Assembly: GCA_964407285.1 (NCBI GenBank)
Contig: CAYOVG010000214.1
Location: 1 to 12,346 of the forward strand
Reading direction: 5' to 3'
Origin: CAYOVG01 sp964407285
GTDB taxonomy: Bacteria; Desulfobacterota; Syntrophobacteria; Syntrophobacterales; Syntrophobacteraceae
DNA: 12,346 nt
Position numbers and translations under genes: made by a program. This document shows positions 1 to 6,841 of this stretch, one piece after another. Position 1 is the stretch's first letter; the number at the start of each line of letters is the position of its first letter. Below the pieces are notes generated by a model, which saw only the letters and a list, made by a program, of their open reading frames with translations, had not been told where the DNA came from and made no database searches.

Positions 1-223
1 GGTCGGGGTGGATCTGGTAGCGCTTCATGGCGTCGAGGTCGTCAAAGGTCGAGACCAGGGCGAAGTCGTAGGACCTCGGTGAGCGCAAGACATCGCGCCC
101 GAATTCGTAGCCCTTGATTTCGGGGATAATAGCCGGCAACGCTCCGAGGCCCTTCTCGAGTTCCGCAATTTCGGCTTCTTCCTTACCCGGTTTGAATTTC
201 ATGAAGACAACGTGCTTCAGCAT
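1..223 (-). CDS. Dabb (stress-responsive A/B barrel) domain protein, N-terminal part
   Basis: Only the first 74 codons lie in the window; the gene runs off the left edge. The protein begins MLKHVVFMKFKPG, followed by an acidic helix (EEAEIAELEKGLGALP), then IPEIKGYEFGRDV, a YDFALVSTFDD strand and MKRYQIHPD. This is the usual order of the Dabb ferredoxin-like fold: a first strand with HVV/F.KFK, a helix, the GY.FG strand, then the D.AL...F.D strand and a Y..HP motif. Dabb proteins are small (about 95-110 residues) dimeric alpha-beta barrels. Some are enzymes, many are of unknown role, and nothing here shows a specific reaction. The start is set by GAGGAG six bases upstream of the ATG. The family call is fairly safe; the function is unknown. 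Confidence 0.8.
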   Translation of the reverse strand, partial: MLKHVVFMKFKPGKEEAEIAELEKGLGALPAIIPEIKGYEFGRDVLRSPRSYDFALVSTFDDLDAMKRYQIHPD

Positions 224-248
224 TCCGCAACTCCTCGTGGTTATATCC

Positions 249-276
249 ATTATCCTTCGTGAAATAAAACACGCAA
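249..276 (-). promoter_or_regulatory. Possible promoter of the Dabb gene
   Basis: Read on the minus strand, a good -10 (GATAAT, 254-249) lies 16 bp after a weak -35 (TTGCGT, 276-271). It sits about 25 bases before the Dabb start codon at 223, which gives a very short leader. Only three of six -35 positions match, so this is a weak call. Confidence 0.35.
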
Positions 277-430
277 ACAACCGCCCCCGTGATACGGGAA
301 AAGGCGAAAGCCAAACGACGAAAACTCCAAACCGGCTGACCTTCAGAACCGATGGGCCAAACGCGCGCAACAATGCAATCCGTCCGACGCCCGCTCGAGC
401 ATCTCGTTATTGTGGCCGATGGTAAGCCCC

Positions 431-534
431 AGACCCGCAACGCATCTTCCGGAAACCCGAAATCGCAACCTGTAACCCGCAACTCGCAACCACCATTTTC
501 AGGAGCGCGAACCCGCAACCCGCAACCCGTAACG
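431..534 (-). repeat. Degenerate GGGTTGC heptad repeats downstream of selB
   Basis: On the plus strand this stretch repeats ACCCGCA, CTCGCAA and ACCCGTA-like units. The clearest run is at 510-530, where CCCGCAA is repeated in tandem; more decayed units lie at 431-490. Read in the selB direction the unit is GGGTTGC, the same unit and orientation that follows pilB at the other end of the window. It starts within ten bases of the selB stop. Confidence 0.75.
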
Positions 535-540
535 CGAAGC

Positions 541-2469
541 CTAACCCACCGCCTGGCTCTCGCGCAGCCGGCGCACATCTCCGATACGGATGGTGACCCT
601 CTGCGTATCGAAAAATTCCAGGAGCGGAATCGTGTACTTGCGGCTGACCTGGGTCATGTCCTTGAATTGGGGCGTGGATATCTCCCCGTTCTCCTTTAGA
701 AACGCCACGAGCCGTTGCTTCAGTTCGGCGATGGCCGAAGGATAGAAGTACAGGTCCTCCTTGACTTTCGTGAGCGTCCCCTGGGAGACCATCCATTCGA
801 GCACCTCCTGGTGCTGCCTGGGAGTGCCGGAGAGCTTCGACGCGACGTCCTTGAAGAATGGCGGTTGCAGGGCGGCGTCCCGGTAAATCCTTTCGATCTT
901 CTCCCGGATGACTTCCTCGTCCTTGTTGAGGTCGATTTTATGGGACGCCAGGCGGACCCATTCCTTCTCCTGGGCGATGAGTTCATCCTTGACGAGTTGC
1001 TGCAGCGCGTAATTGTAAAGCTTCGTATCCACCGGCCGCGGAAGTTGTGCGGAGAGTTCCTCCTTGGGCATGCCGGACTTCAGGGGGAAGCGTCCGTGGT
1101 AGTCGCCCAGCATTTGCAGTATGCTCTTCTTGAGCCTCTCCAGGGCGTCGGGATGGAGCACCCTCCGGTTTTCCTTGTCGTAGAGGATGATCTTCCTCTG
1201 GCTGATGAAGTTCTGGAGGATCTTCTGAAACGGCTTGGAGGGCACGTTGGCCCGCACCATGAGTTCGTTTTCGGTCAGTCCGGCCCACTCCGAGTCGTTG
1301 ACGTGCCACAGGATGATCTCGGGTTCATCGCCCTTGAGGAGAACTTCCAGGGCCTTCGCCGCTTCGAATTTCTCCTGCCCTTTGTGCTTGTGCGGCAGGG
1401 AGTGGAGGATGGAGCCGCCGCCTATGGTCCTGATCGGGGAGTAGGAGCGCAGGACGAACCGGTCTCCCCGGAGAACTGCTATGGGCTGGTCGAGGCGCAC
1501 CTGGGCGAATGCGGCCTCGCCGGGAGCGAGTTCCTCGCGGTCGAGGAGCACGAGAGTGGCGAGGTTTTCCGACGTGCCCGTATGGAAGCGCACCTTGGTC
1601 CTGGTCTTGACCGGCTTGGGATTGTTGGAGAGCATCTCCACGTGGACATCTAGCATGTGGGAGGGCTCCAGCGCGCCCGGCGTCGCCACCACGTCCCCGC
1701 GCTGGATGATGGCGCGCTCGATGCCCTGCAGGTTGATGGCCGTTCGCTCGCCCGGCAGGACTTCCTGCACGTCGTCGTTGTGCACCTGCAGGCCGCGCAC
1801 CTTGGTCTTGAAGCCCGAAGGATAGATGGTCACGGGGTCTCCCACCCGCAACCTTCCCGACATGCTCGTCCCGGTGACCACGGTGCCGAATCCCCGCATG
1901 CTGAAGACCCTGTCAACGGGCAGGCGGAAAGTCCCCTCCGTGTTCCTGGGCTCCACTTCCTCCACTATCTTGTAGAGGGCCTGCTTGAGTTCGTCTATTC
2001 CCTCGCGGGTCGCCGCGGAGACCGCCAGAATCGGGCTGCCGTCGAGAAATGTGCCTTTCAGATACGTCCTGATGTCGTCACGGACCATTTCGACCCACTC
2101 GGGATCTTCCACGAGATCGATCTTGGTGAGCACCACCAGCCCCTTCTTCACGCGCAGCAGTTCGCATATTTCCATATGCTCGCGGGTCTGAGGCATAACT
2201 CCTTCATCCGCTGCTATCACCAGGGCCACCAGGTCGATTCCGGTCGCCCCCGCCACCATGTGCCGCACGAAGCGCTCATGGCCGGGAACATCCACTATCC
2301 CCAGCAGGTCGCCATTCGGCAGGTTCATGTGAGCGAACCCCAGTTCGATAGTAATGCCGCGCAGCTTCTCCTCTTTCAGGCGGTCGGTGTCGATGCCCGT
2401 GAGCGCCCTGATGAGGGAAGTTTTCCCATGATCGATATGGCCCGCCGTTCCCAGAACTACCTGTTTCAT
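541..2469 (-). CDS. selB: Selenocysteine-specific elongation factor SelB
   Basis: 642-residue GTPase that delivers Sec-tRNA(Sec) to ribosomes at UGA codons marked by a SECIS hairpin. The G domain is clear: G1 GHIDHGKT at 10-17, G2 RGIT at 37-40, G3 DVPGH at 60-64 and G4 TKID at 115-118. TAGHIDHGKTSLI and KLRGITIELGFA are typical of SelB rather than EF-Tu. Two beta-barrel domains follow at roughly 175-350 (FSMRGFGTVVTGT is the start of domain II). The remaining C-terminal part of about 280 residues fits the tandem winged helices that bind SECIS RNA. Length is normal for bacterial SelB. The start is supported by GAGG seven bases upstream and by conservation from residue 1. The gene implies that this organism makes selenoproteins. 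selA and the Sec tRNA are not in the window. Confidence 0.97.
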   Translation of the reverse strand: MKQVVLGTAGHIDHGKTSLIRALTGIDTDRLKEEKLRGITIELGFAHMNLPNGDLLGIVDVPGHERFVRHMVAGATGIDLVALVIAADEGVMPQTREHMEICELLRVKKGLVVLTKIDLVEDPEWVEMVRDDIRTYLKGTFLDGSPILAVSAATREGIDELKQALYKIVEEVEPRNTEGTFRLPVDRVFSMRGFGTVVTGTSMSGRLRVGDPVTIYPSGFKTKVRGLQVHNDDVQEVLPGERTAINLQGIERAIIQRGDVVATPGALEPSHMLDVHVEMLSNNPKPVKTRTKVRFHTGTSENLATLVLLDREELAPGEAAFAQVRLDQPIAVLRGDRFVLRSYSPIRTIGGGSILHSLPHKHKGQEKFEAAKALEVLLKGDEPEIILWHVNDSEWAGLTENELMVRANVPSKPFQKILQNFISQRKIILYDKENRRVLHPDALERLKKSILQMLGDYHGRFPLKSGMPKEELSAQLPRPVDTKLYNYALQQLVKDELIAQEKEWVRLASHKIDLNKDEEVIREKIERIYRDAALQPPFFKDVASKLSGTPRQHQEVLEWMVSQGTLTKVKEDLYFYPSAIAELKQRLVAFLKENGEISTPQFKDMTQVSRKYTIPLLEFFDTQRVTIRIGDVRRLRESQAVG

Positions 2470-2790
2470 CTGGCTGCCTCTTCCTCCATGTCGTGTTCAA
2501 ATCCGGATGCTTCAAGTGAGATCGTCAAGCGCCGCCAACCGGCGATCACCTGACGGATTCGTCTGTATACTTATCAGAACGGGCCCCATGAATTCAAGGC
2601 TTTTGCCGTTTACGGCCGACCGGGGGAACAAAAAACGGCGCAGGGGCGAGTCGCGATTTCCGGGGATTGCTCGAGGGGGGAAGCGGGTTGCAGGCTGCGG
2701 GCCGGGGGCCTGCTCGAAGAAAAGACGGCATGGTTCGTAGCCGGCGCCGTGAACCATGCCGAAAATGGCGGTTGTCCCCTTCGGAAAGAC
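2470..2790. other. Intergenic region between the outer-membrane gene and selB
   Basis: These 321 bases carry no credible gene. From right to left on the minus strand they contain the terminator of the outer-membrane gene (2761-2716), a short block of decayed heptads on the plus strand (GGGTTGC at 2685-2691, then AGGCTGC and GGGCCGG), a small GCCGTTTACGGC palindrome near 2607, and the selB leader with GGAGGAAGAGG just before the start codon. I could not pick a convincing selB promoter; TATACA near 2565 has no good -35 partner. Confidence 0.55.
2716..2761 (-). terminator. Rho-independent terminator after the outer-membrane gene
   Basis: On the minus strand CGGCATGGTTC (2761-2751) and GAACCATGCCG (2736-2726) form a perfect 11-bp stem with a 14-base loop. 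TCTTTTCTTC follows directly. It lies 29 bases past the stop of the 2791-3573 gene. No T-run follows the stem on the plus strand, so it acts in one direction. Confidence 0.8.
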
Positions 2791-3573
2791 CTAAAAGGTA
2801 AACGTGACTCCGAGAGTGGTGTTCCAGGCGGGAGCGTCGTCGTTCAACCCGAATCTGACGCCGGTGTCCACGATCACCCTTTCCGAAAACTCGTAGTAGC
2901 CCCCAACAAAGGCCAGCATGGGGTCGTCTTCGGCGGTCCTGTCGGAATTTCTGTTCCCGGTGAATTCGGTGCAAAGGTGGAACTGCTCCGTCAGCCCGTA
3001 GTCCACGGCAAAGCCATAGTAGTAGATGTCGCGTATGTTGCTGTCCCCGTTGTCGCCGACGACGGTGTACCCGAACATGGCGTGCAGGATGAAGTCCCCC
3101 AGCGCCTTTGAAGCCGCGGCCGCGAAGCTGAGATCAATGTCGCCCGAACCGAGCCCCTCGCTCGCATCGCCGGTGTTCGTCTTGATCGAACCCCTGAGCG
3201 CGAAAGCGGGAATCATCGCTTGCTCCTCGATGACGAGTCCCTTGACGACGGCGTTCACGTCGCCGATTCCGCTCACGCTTCCGTCGCTGTCCGAAAAATT
3301 GTGGAACAGGTACGGAATTTCGAGTGAAACCTCTATCCTGTCACTGACCCCGGCAATGGGAACGAACAGCAGGGCATGCTCGTGTTGCCCGTCTCTCAGA
3401 TCCAGATAGTCCCAACTCCCCTCCAACTGGAACACTCCCTTGCCGGCGACGCCCGCATCCTCGGTAATAAAGGGCCTGTATGCATGGGAAACTCCGGAAC
3501 AGACCATAATCGAGAAAATCACCGCGAACGCGCACGACAGACACCCTTTACCCCTCACATGGAACCCTTTCAT
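2791..3573 (-). CDS. Predicted outer-membrane beta-barrel protein (phenol-degradation MetA-like)
   Basis: 260 residues from the chosen start. An N-terminal signal peptide has a basic start (MKGFHVRGKG), a hydrophobic core (about 11-27) and a likely cut after VSHA at 31. The mature part alternates polar and hydrophobic residues in short strands. It has YRPFITEDAGVAGKGVFQLE near its start and ends in WNTTLGVTFTF, with the terminal Phe typical of proteins inserted by the BAM complex. The TEDA...G..QLE opening and SGIGDV motif recall the transporter/MetA-like family (Phenol_MetA_deg) of about 250-residue barrels; substrate unknown. I chose the ATG at 3573 because GGAGGGG precedes it. An in-frame ATG at 3603 has no ribosome-binding site and would put ten extra residues before the signal peptide. 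The gene stands alone, with its own terminator. Confidence 0.75.
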   Translation of the reverse strand: MKGFHVRGKGCLSCAFAVIFSIMVCSGVSHAYRPFITEDAGVAGKGVFQLEGSWDYLDLRDGQHEHALLFVPIAGVSDRIEVSLEIPYLFHNFSDSDGSVSGIGDVNAVVKGLVIEEQAMIPAFALRGSIKTNTGDASEGLGSGDIDLSFAAAASKALGDFILHAMFGYTVVGDNGDSNIRDIYYYGFAVDYGLTEQFHLCTEFTGNRNSDRTAEDDPMLAFVGGYYEFSERVIVDTGVRFGLNDDAPAWNTTLGVTFTF

Positions 3574-3650
3574 GATACTCTTTCCCCTCCATTGATGGTT
3601 CATTGGTTGTCCATAAGGGCAAGAACGATCTCCTTGCCTCGATGCCCTAC

Positions 3651-3690
3651 ATACGACGCCGCATCGTATCAGCCGTACGCGGCGACCGTA
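3651..3690 (-). promoter_or_regulatory. Palindromic operator-like sites upstream of the outer-membrane gene
   Basis: ATACGACGCCGCATCGTAT (3651-3669) is a 19-bp near-perfect palindrome about a central base, with one mismatched pair. A weaker palindrome with the same arms, TACG-N7-CGTA, lies at 3676-3690, about 23 bp away. On the minus strand an extended -10-like TGATACGAT overlaps the first site (-10 TACGAT, 3668-3663), although I see no good -35. The sites sit about 80-115 bp upstream of the start at 3573. No T-run follows on either strand, so I prefer a protein-binding site to a terminator. Confidence 0.4.
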
Positions 3691-3764
3691 TCCCTCTCCG
3701 GCGTCCGGGTGCCGGCGCCGTCCGAGGGTAGCCCCACAGCCCCGTCTCCCGCCTCTCCAGGTCG

Positions 3765-3998
3765 TCAGGACAGGTGGTGTTTTCCATTATTGGATGAATC
3801 CGCCGCGGGAGGCTGTTGCCGTGGTTGCTCCTGAACCGGGAACTGGTCGGCGCCGGGGGATTTGCCGGCGCGGCATCCCCGGGACGAGCATCCCGAGCAG
3901 CCGCACTCGCTTCCGTTGCGGTAAAGAATCATGAAGTGGCGCGCCACATACACGGCGGCGCCGATGAACAAAACGGCCACAACCACTGTCTGCCACAT
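3765..3998 (-). CDS. FeoB-associated Cys-rich membrane protein
   Basis: 77 residues. One N-terminal membrane helix (about 3-26, WQTVVVAVLFIGAAVYVARHFMILY) is followed at once by a cysteine cluster, C32, C34, C37 and C42 (ECGCSGCSSRGC), then a polar Gln/Pro-rich tail. This layout, and its position 20 bases after feoB, match the small FeoB_associated family. These proteins are thought to assist the FeoB iron transporter, perhaps in a FeoC-like way; the exact role is unproven. I chose the ATG at 3998 with GGGG seven bases upstream. A longer reading in the same frame would begin inside feoB and add 39 residues that are only an out-of-frame translation of feoB. It is almost surely co-transcribed with feoB. 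Confidence 0.85.
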   Translation of the reverse strand: MWQTVVVAVLFIGAAVYVARHFMILYRNGSECGCSGCSSRGCRAGKSPGADQFPVQEQPRQQPPAADSSNNGKHHLS

Positions 3999-4018
3999 AA
4001 AAATACCCCGATTTCTTC

Positions 4019-6259
4019 CTATACGCCTATCCCGAGCAGGCGTCCACCCTGATAGATGAGAACCGCGATGAGAAACGCGATGGTGGTGTTGAACACGATC
4101 GAAAAGAGCCCCCATTTCCAGCTACCCGCTTCCTTCATGAGGCAAACCACGCTCACGAAGCAGGGCGTGTAGATCATGCAGAAGATGATGAGGGTAAAAG
4201 CTACCAGGGGGTTCCACAGCGGGTCTCGCGCAAGGAGATCGCTGAGCGACGAACTTTCCTCGTCTTCCACGTTTCCCAGGGAGTACGCGGTGCCCAGAGT
4301 CGTAACGACGATTTCCTTGGCGGCGAACCCGGCCACGAGGGCGACATTCGTTCGCCAGTCGAATCCGCAGTACTGCGTTATGTTTTCCAGGGCCACTCCC
4401 ATTCTGCCGGCGATGGAGCTTTTGAGCGCCTCCTGCGCTCGAGCGTGATCGATACCCTGAAGCTCTTCCTTGATCTTCACGATCTCCTCCGGCGGTACGT
4501 TCGATGTTGCTGCGCTTTCCTCCAGTTTCCCCTCCAGGGCGGCGGTACGAAGGTCCGTGGGGAGCGAAGCGACGACGGCTTCCCGCTCCGCCTCGAACGC
4601 CGCCTTCCGGGAATTCGGAAGTTCGGGGAAATTCATGAGCGTCCACAGGAGGATGGAGAAGGCGAGAAGGGTGGTCCCGGCCTTCTTGAGATAAAGCCAC
4701 GCCCGCTCCCATGTATGAATGAGCAGGCCTCGGACGGTCGGGAATCTGTAAGGGGGAAGCTCCAGGAGAAACGGCGTGCTTTCCCCCCTGAGGATGGTCG
4801 ATCGGAGAAATCTTGCGACCAGGAACGCCACCATCCATGAGATCACCGTGAGGACGAGCATGATGAGAGCTTCGTGTTCCGCAAAAAATGCCGCAATCAG
4901 CAGGGCGTAGACGGGAAGCTTCGCTCCGCAGTTCATGAAGGGAATCGTGAGGATCGTCGCCAGTCTCTCCTTGGAACTCTTGAGCGTCCGGGTGGCCATG
5001 ACGCCCGGCACGCCGCAACCGCCGGCGATTCCGCCCCCCACCACGTACGCCATGAAGGAACTCCCGTGGAGGCCGAAAATACGGAACACCCGGTCCAGCA
5101 TGAAGGCCGCTCTCGCAAAATACCCGGAGTCCTCGAGGAACGCTATCCCGAAGAACATGAACACGATGATGGGTACGAACCCCAGGATGCCGCCCACGCC
5201 GTCGATGATCCCGGAGACGACGAGGGAACGCAAGTGCCCGGGGGGAAGGATGGACTCGGCGAATCCACCCAGCGCGGCAAAGCCCTTCTTGCACCATTCG
5301 ACCGGCAGTTCGCTGTACGTAAAAGAAAAATAGTAGAGCGAATAGATAATGAGAGCCATTATCACCGGGCCGAGGAAGCGGTGCGTGAGCACCCGGTCCA
5401 GTTTGTCGGAGAGATAGAGCCGGTCGGTCTCCTGTGAGCGCCGCATCACTCCGGACTTCAACAGCGCCGCGATGAAACCGTAACGATAGTCCGCGATGAC
5501 CGCTTCGGGGTAAGTGTCCAGGGTTTCCTTGAGATGCCTGGCGACCCGTTCGACCATTTTCTCCAGTTCGCCGGAAAGATCGGGATTCGTCTCTCTTCCC
5601 TTCCTGATTATCTCCTCATCGGATTCGAGATACTTGAGGGCCGTCCAGTGAGCGGGATAGGTGTCGGTGAGAAGCCCGGCCGCCGTGACTTTCTCTTCAA
5701 TGCCGGCGAGTACGGCGTCGATATCCGGTCCGTACGAGATAATCAGGGGAGTCCACGGAGCGCCCTTTTCGGATACTTCGGAAGCTCTCCGCAGAAGCTC
5801 CTCTTTTCCCCTGCCGGTCCTGGCCACCGTCGGAACGACCGGGACATTGAGCCTGCGGGAGAGTTCGCCGGCGTCGATCGTAATGCCTCTCGCTTCAGCC
5901 ACATCGACCATATTGAGGGCTATGACGATGGGGATTCCCAGTTCCAGCAGTTGGACCGTGAAGTAGAGATTGCGTTCGATATTGGAGGCGTCGACGATAT
6001 TGACGACCACCCTGGGGTTTTCGGTAACCAGGACGTTTCGGGCGACCACTTCCTCCAGCGAATAGGCCGTAAGGGAATAGGCGCCGGGGAGGTCCACGAG
6101 GCGAAACTGGTGGTCGTCCTGCCTGTAGTAACCCTCCTTCCTTTCGACAGTGACTCCGGGATAGTTCGCCACGTGCTGGCGGGCGCCGGTTATGGCGTTG
6201 AAGAGCGAGGTCTTTCCCGCGTTGGGGTTCCCCGCCAGGGCGATCAGGTGCTCATTCAT
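4019..6259 (-). CDS. feoB: Ferrous iron transporter FeoB
   Basis: 746 residues, close to the usual length. The cytoplasmic G domain has G1 GNPNAGKT (10-17), G2 Thr37 in GVTVE, G3 DLPG (56-59) and G4 NMVD (116-119). A helical GDI-like domain follows. The membrane part carries both FeoB gate regions: GGGIAGGCGVPGVMATRTL with its conserved Cys, the matching MNCGAKLPVYALL, and later GFAAKEIVVTTLGT. A charged loop of about 80 residues (near 565-640) separates the second set of helices. The protein imports Fe(II) across the inner membrane and is the main iron route in anaerobes. The start has AGGAGA six bases upstream. No feoA lies next to it, which is less usual; the Cys-rich partner follows directly. 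A long leader of about 125 bases separates it from a TTGACA promoter overlapped by a likely operator. Confidence 0.97.
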   Translation of the reverse strand: MNEHLIALAGNPNAGKTSLFNAITGARQHVANYPGVTVERKEGYYRQDDHQFRLVDLPGAYSLTAYSLEEVVARNVLVTENPRVVVNIVDASNIERNLYFTVQLLELGIPIVIALNMVDVAEARGITIDAGELSRRLNVPVVPTVARTGRGKEELLRRASEVSEKGAPWTPLIISYGPDIDAVLAGIEEKVTAAGLLTDTYPAHWTALKYLESDEEIIRKGRETNPDLSGELEKMVERVARHLKETLDTYPEAVIADYRYGFIAALLKSGVMRRSQETDRLYLSDKLDRVLTHRFLGPVIMALIIYSLYYFSFTYSELPVEWCKKGFAALGGFAESILPPGHLRSLVVSGIIDGVGGILGFVPIIVFMFFGIAFLEDSGYFARAAFMLDRVFRIFGLHGSSFMAYVVGGGIAGGCGVPGVMATRTLKSSKERLATILTIPFMNCGAKLPVYALLIAAFFAEHEALIMLVLTVISWMVAFLVARFLRSTILRGESTPFLLELPPYRFPTVRGLLIHTWERAWLYLKKAGTTLLAFSILLWTLMNFPELPNSRKAAFEAEREAVVASLPTDLRTAALEGKLEESAATSNVPPEEIVKIKEELQGIDHARAQEALKSSIAGRMGVALENITQYCGFDWRTNVALVAGFAAKEIVVTTLGTAYSLGNVEDEESSSLSDLLARDPLWNPLVAFTLIIFCMIYTPCFVSVVCLMKEAGSWKWGLFSIVFNTTIAFLIAVLIYQGGRLLGIGV

Positions 6260-6308
6260 ATAGTTTCTCCTAAAACCGACAGGCGCTAATTGTTGACGCT
6301 CTACAAAG

Positions 6309-6323
6309 TAAGGATGCCCTAAC
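6309..6323 (-). promoter_or_regulatory. Weaker second copy of the feoB operator
   Basis: Minus strand GTTAGGGCATCCTTA matches the main 15-mer ATTAGTGCTACCTAA at 10 of 15 positions and keeps the TTAG and CCTxA ends. It is itself close to a palindrome (TTAGG-N4-CCTTA). It lies in the feoB leader, about 65 bp downstream of the presumed -10. Confidence 0.3.
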
Positions 6324-6388
6324 TGCCGGGTCCAAAAAAGCGGCCACGAAAATACCGAAGCCAGGTGATTTAGCCCTCGAACAAAAAC

Positions 6389-6418
6389 TTAGGTAGCACT
6401 AATTTCGCCCTGTGTCAA
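6389..6418 (-). promoter_or_regulatory. feoB promoter with overlapping operator
   Basis: On the minus strand a perfect -35 TTGACA (6418-6413) is followed after exactly 17 bp by TACCTA (6395-6390), preceded by TG at the extended -10 position. The 15-mer ATTAGTGCTACCTAA (6403-6389) covers the -10. It is an imperfect palindrome, TTAG-N6-CTAA, similar to part of DtxR/IdeR-type boxes, so a metal-dependent repressor of that family is the natural candidate. An identical 15-mer at the same distance from a TTGACT box precedes the DUF2325 gene at 9621. Confidence 0.65.
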
Positions 6419-6531
6419 TTCCTTTTTTTCCGTTTCCATATAAGCAGCATACGCCAATACCACGGGTGCAGGCCGTCTTCCCGAGAATACGCATGTTTTC
6501 GTTTTCGCGAAGAGGCCCGACAAGCCTCTCT

Positions 6532-6556
6532 AGAAAAAGCCTCAGCCGGATAAGGC
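6532..6556 (-). terminator. Terminator that includes the last stop codon of the cassette
   Basis: Minus strand GCCTTA-TCCGGC-TGAGGC is a 6-bp stem (one G-U pair) with a 6-base loop, followed by TTTTTC. The TGA in the 3' arm is the stop codon of the 6542-6820 gene. A second hairpin (AGAGGC/GCCTCT) a few bases on has no T-run. The stem is short, so strength is uncertain, but the position at the end of the four-gene block fits well. Confidence 0.55.
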
Positions 6557-6820
6557 CTCGGAAAGCCCCGTCTCGCTGAGGACCGGCACGTTCATCCGTT
6601 CTGCTTCATAAATGAGCCACCCTTCCCTGAAACCGGGGGAATTCAGCACCGAATCCTCGCATACGAGCAACTCGGTGAACGCCATCAGGGAAATGAGAGG
6701 CATGCCGAGCCCCCCTTCCATTCCCACATTGCAGAAATGAATATGGGAAATATCGGTTTTGCTGAGTTTCTGAAGAATCGAGTTGAATCTCTCCGCGGAA
6801 CTGAGCACCATGACACACAT
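6542..6820 (-). CDS. 92-residue protein, possibly related to deoxyribosyltransferase-like DUF4406 proteins
   Basis: I do not recognise this protein with certainty. It opens with a hydrophobic strand (MCVMVLSS), then a helix with SAERFNSILQKLS, a second strand (ISHIHFC), a Gly/Met-rich stretch (GMEGGLGMP), a strand-like TELLVCEDSVL and the segment NSPGFREGWLIYEAERMNVPVLSE. That last segment resembles the PGW..S.G...E...A...GIPV signature of small nucleoside 2-deoxyribosyltransferase-like folds (DUF4406/DUF1937). This is a remote likeness seen by eye only. No clear catalytic residues can be assigned. The gene is real by context: GGAGG lies seven bases before the ATG, it starts 21 bases after the histidine kinase stop, and a terminator hairpin overlaps its own stop. 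It is the last gene of the DUF2325-TPR-kinase cassette. Confidence 0.7.
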   Translation of the reverse strand: MCVMVLSSAERFNSILQKLSKTDISHIHFCNVGMEGGLGMPLISLMAFTELLVCEDSVLNSPGFREGWLIYEAERMNVPVLSETGLSEALSG

Positions 6821-6841
6821 AGTAGTACCTCCGATCCCGTG

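Larger units (their letters stand above)
224..540. other. Intergenic region between selB and the Dabb gene
   Basis: This 317-base gap has no credible gene. Frames that stay open here translate the low-complexity heptads or noise and lack ribosome-binding sites. It holds the Dabb leader and possible promoter on the left and the degenerate heptad repeats (431-534) just past the selB stop on the right. I found no convincing rho-independent terminator for selB. Confidence 0.6.

Noticed and set aside
541..796. Alternative 129-codon minus-strand frame across the selB 3' end (407-796)
   Set aside because: Shifted frame over conserved SelB winged-helix sequence and then heptad repeats; not a gene.
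715..1653. A 312-codon plus-strand open frame opposite selB
   Set aside because: Low-complexity product antisense to conserved SelB sequence, no start signal.
3618..3638. GGCAAG/CTTGCC hairpin in the leader of the outer-membrane gene
   Set aside because: A 6-bp stem with a 9-base loop and no T-run or known riboswitch pattern; not enough to call a regulator.
4122..5297. A 391-codon minus-strand frame inside feoB
   Set aside because: Same strand but shifted frame of FeoB, Arg/His/Pro-rich product without domains; the FeoB frame has all motifs.
6532..6560. SECIS element at the TGA of the 92-residue gene, prompted by selB in the window
   Set aside because: The TGA lies inside the hairpin rather than before it, and read-through meets TAG after three codons. 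A terminator explains it better.
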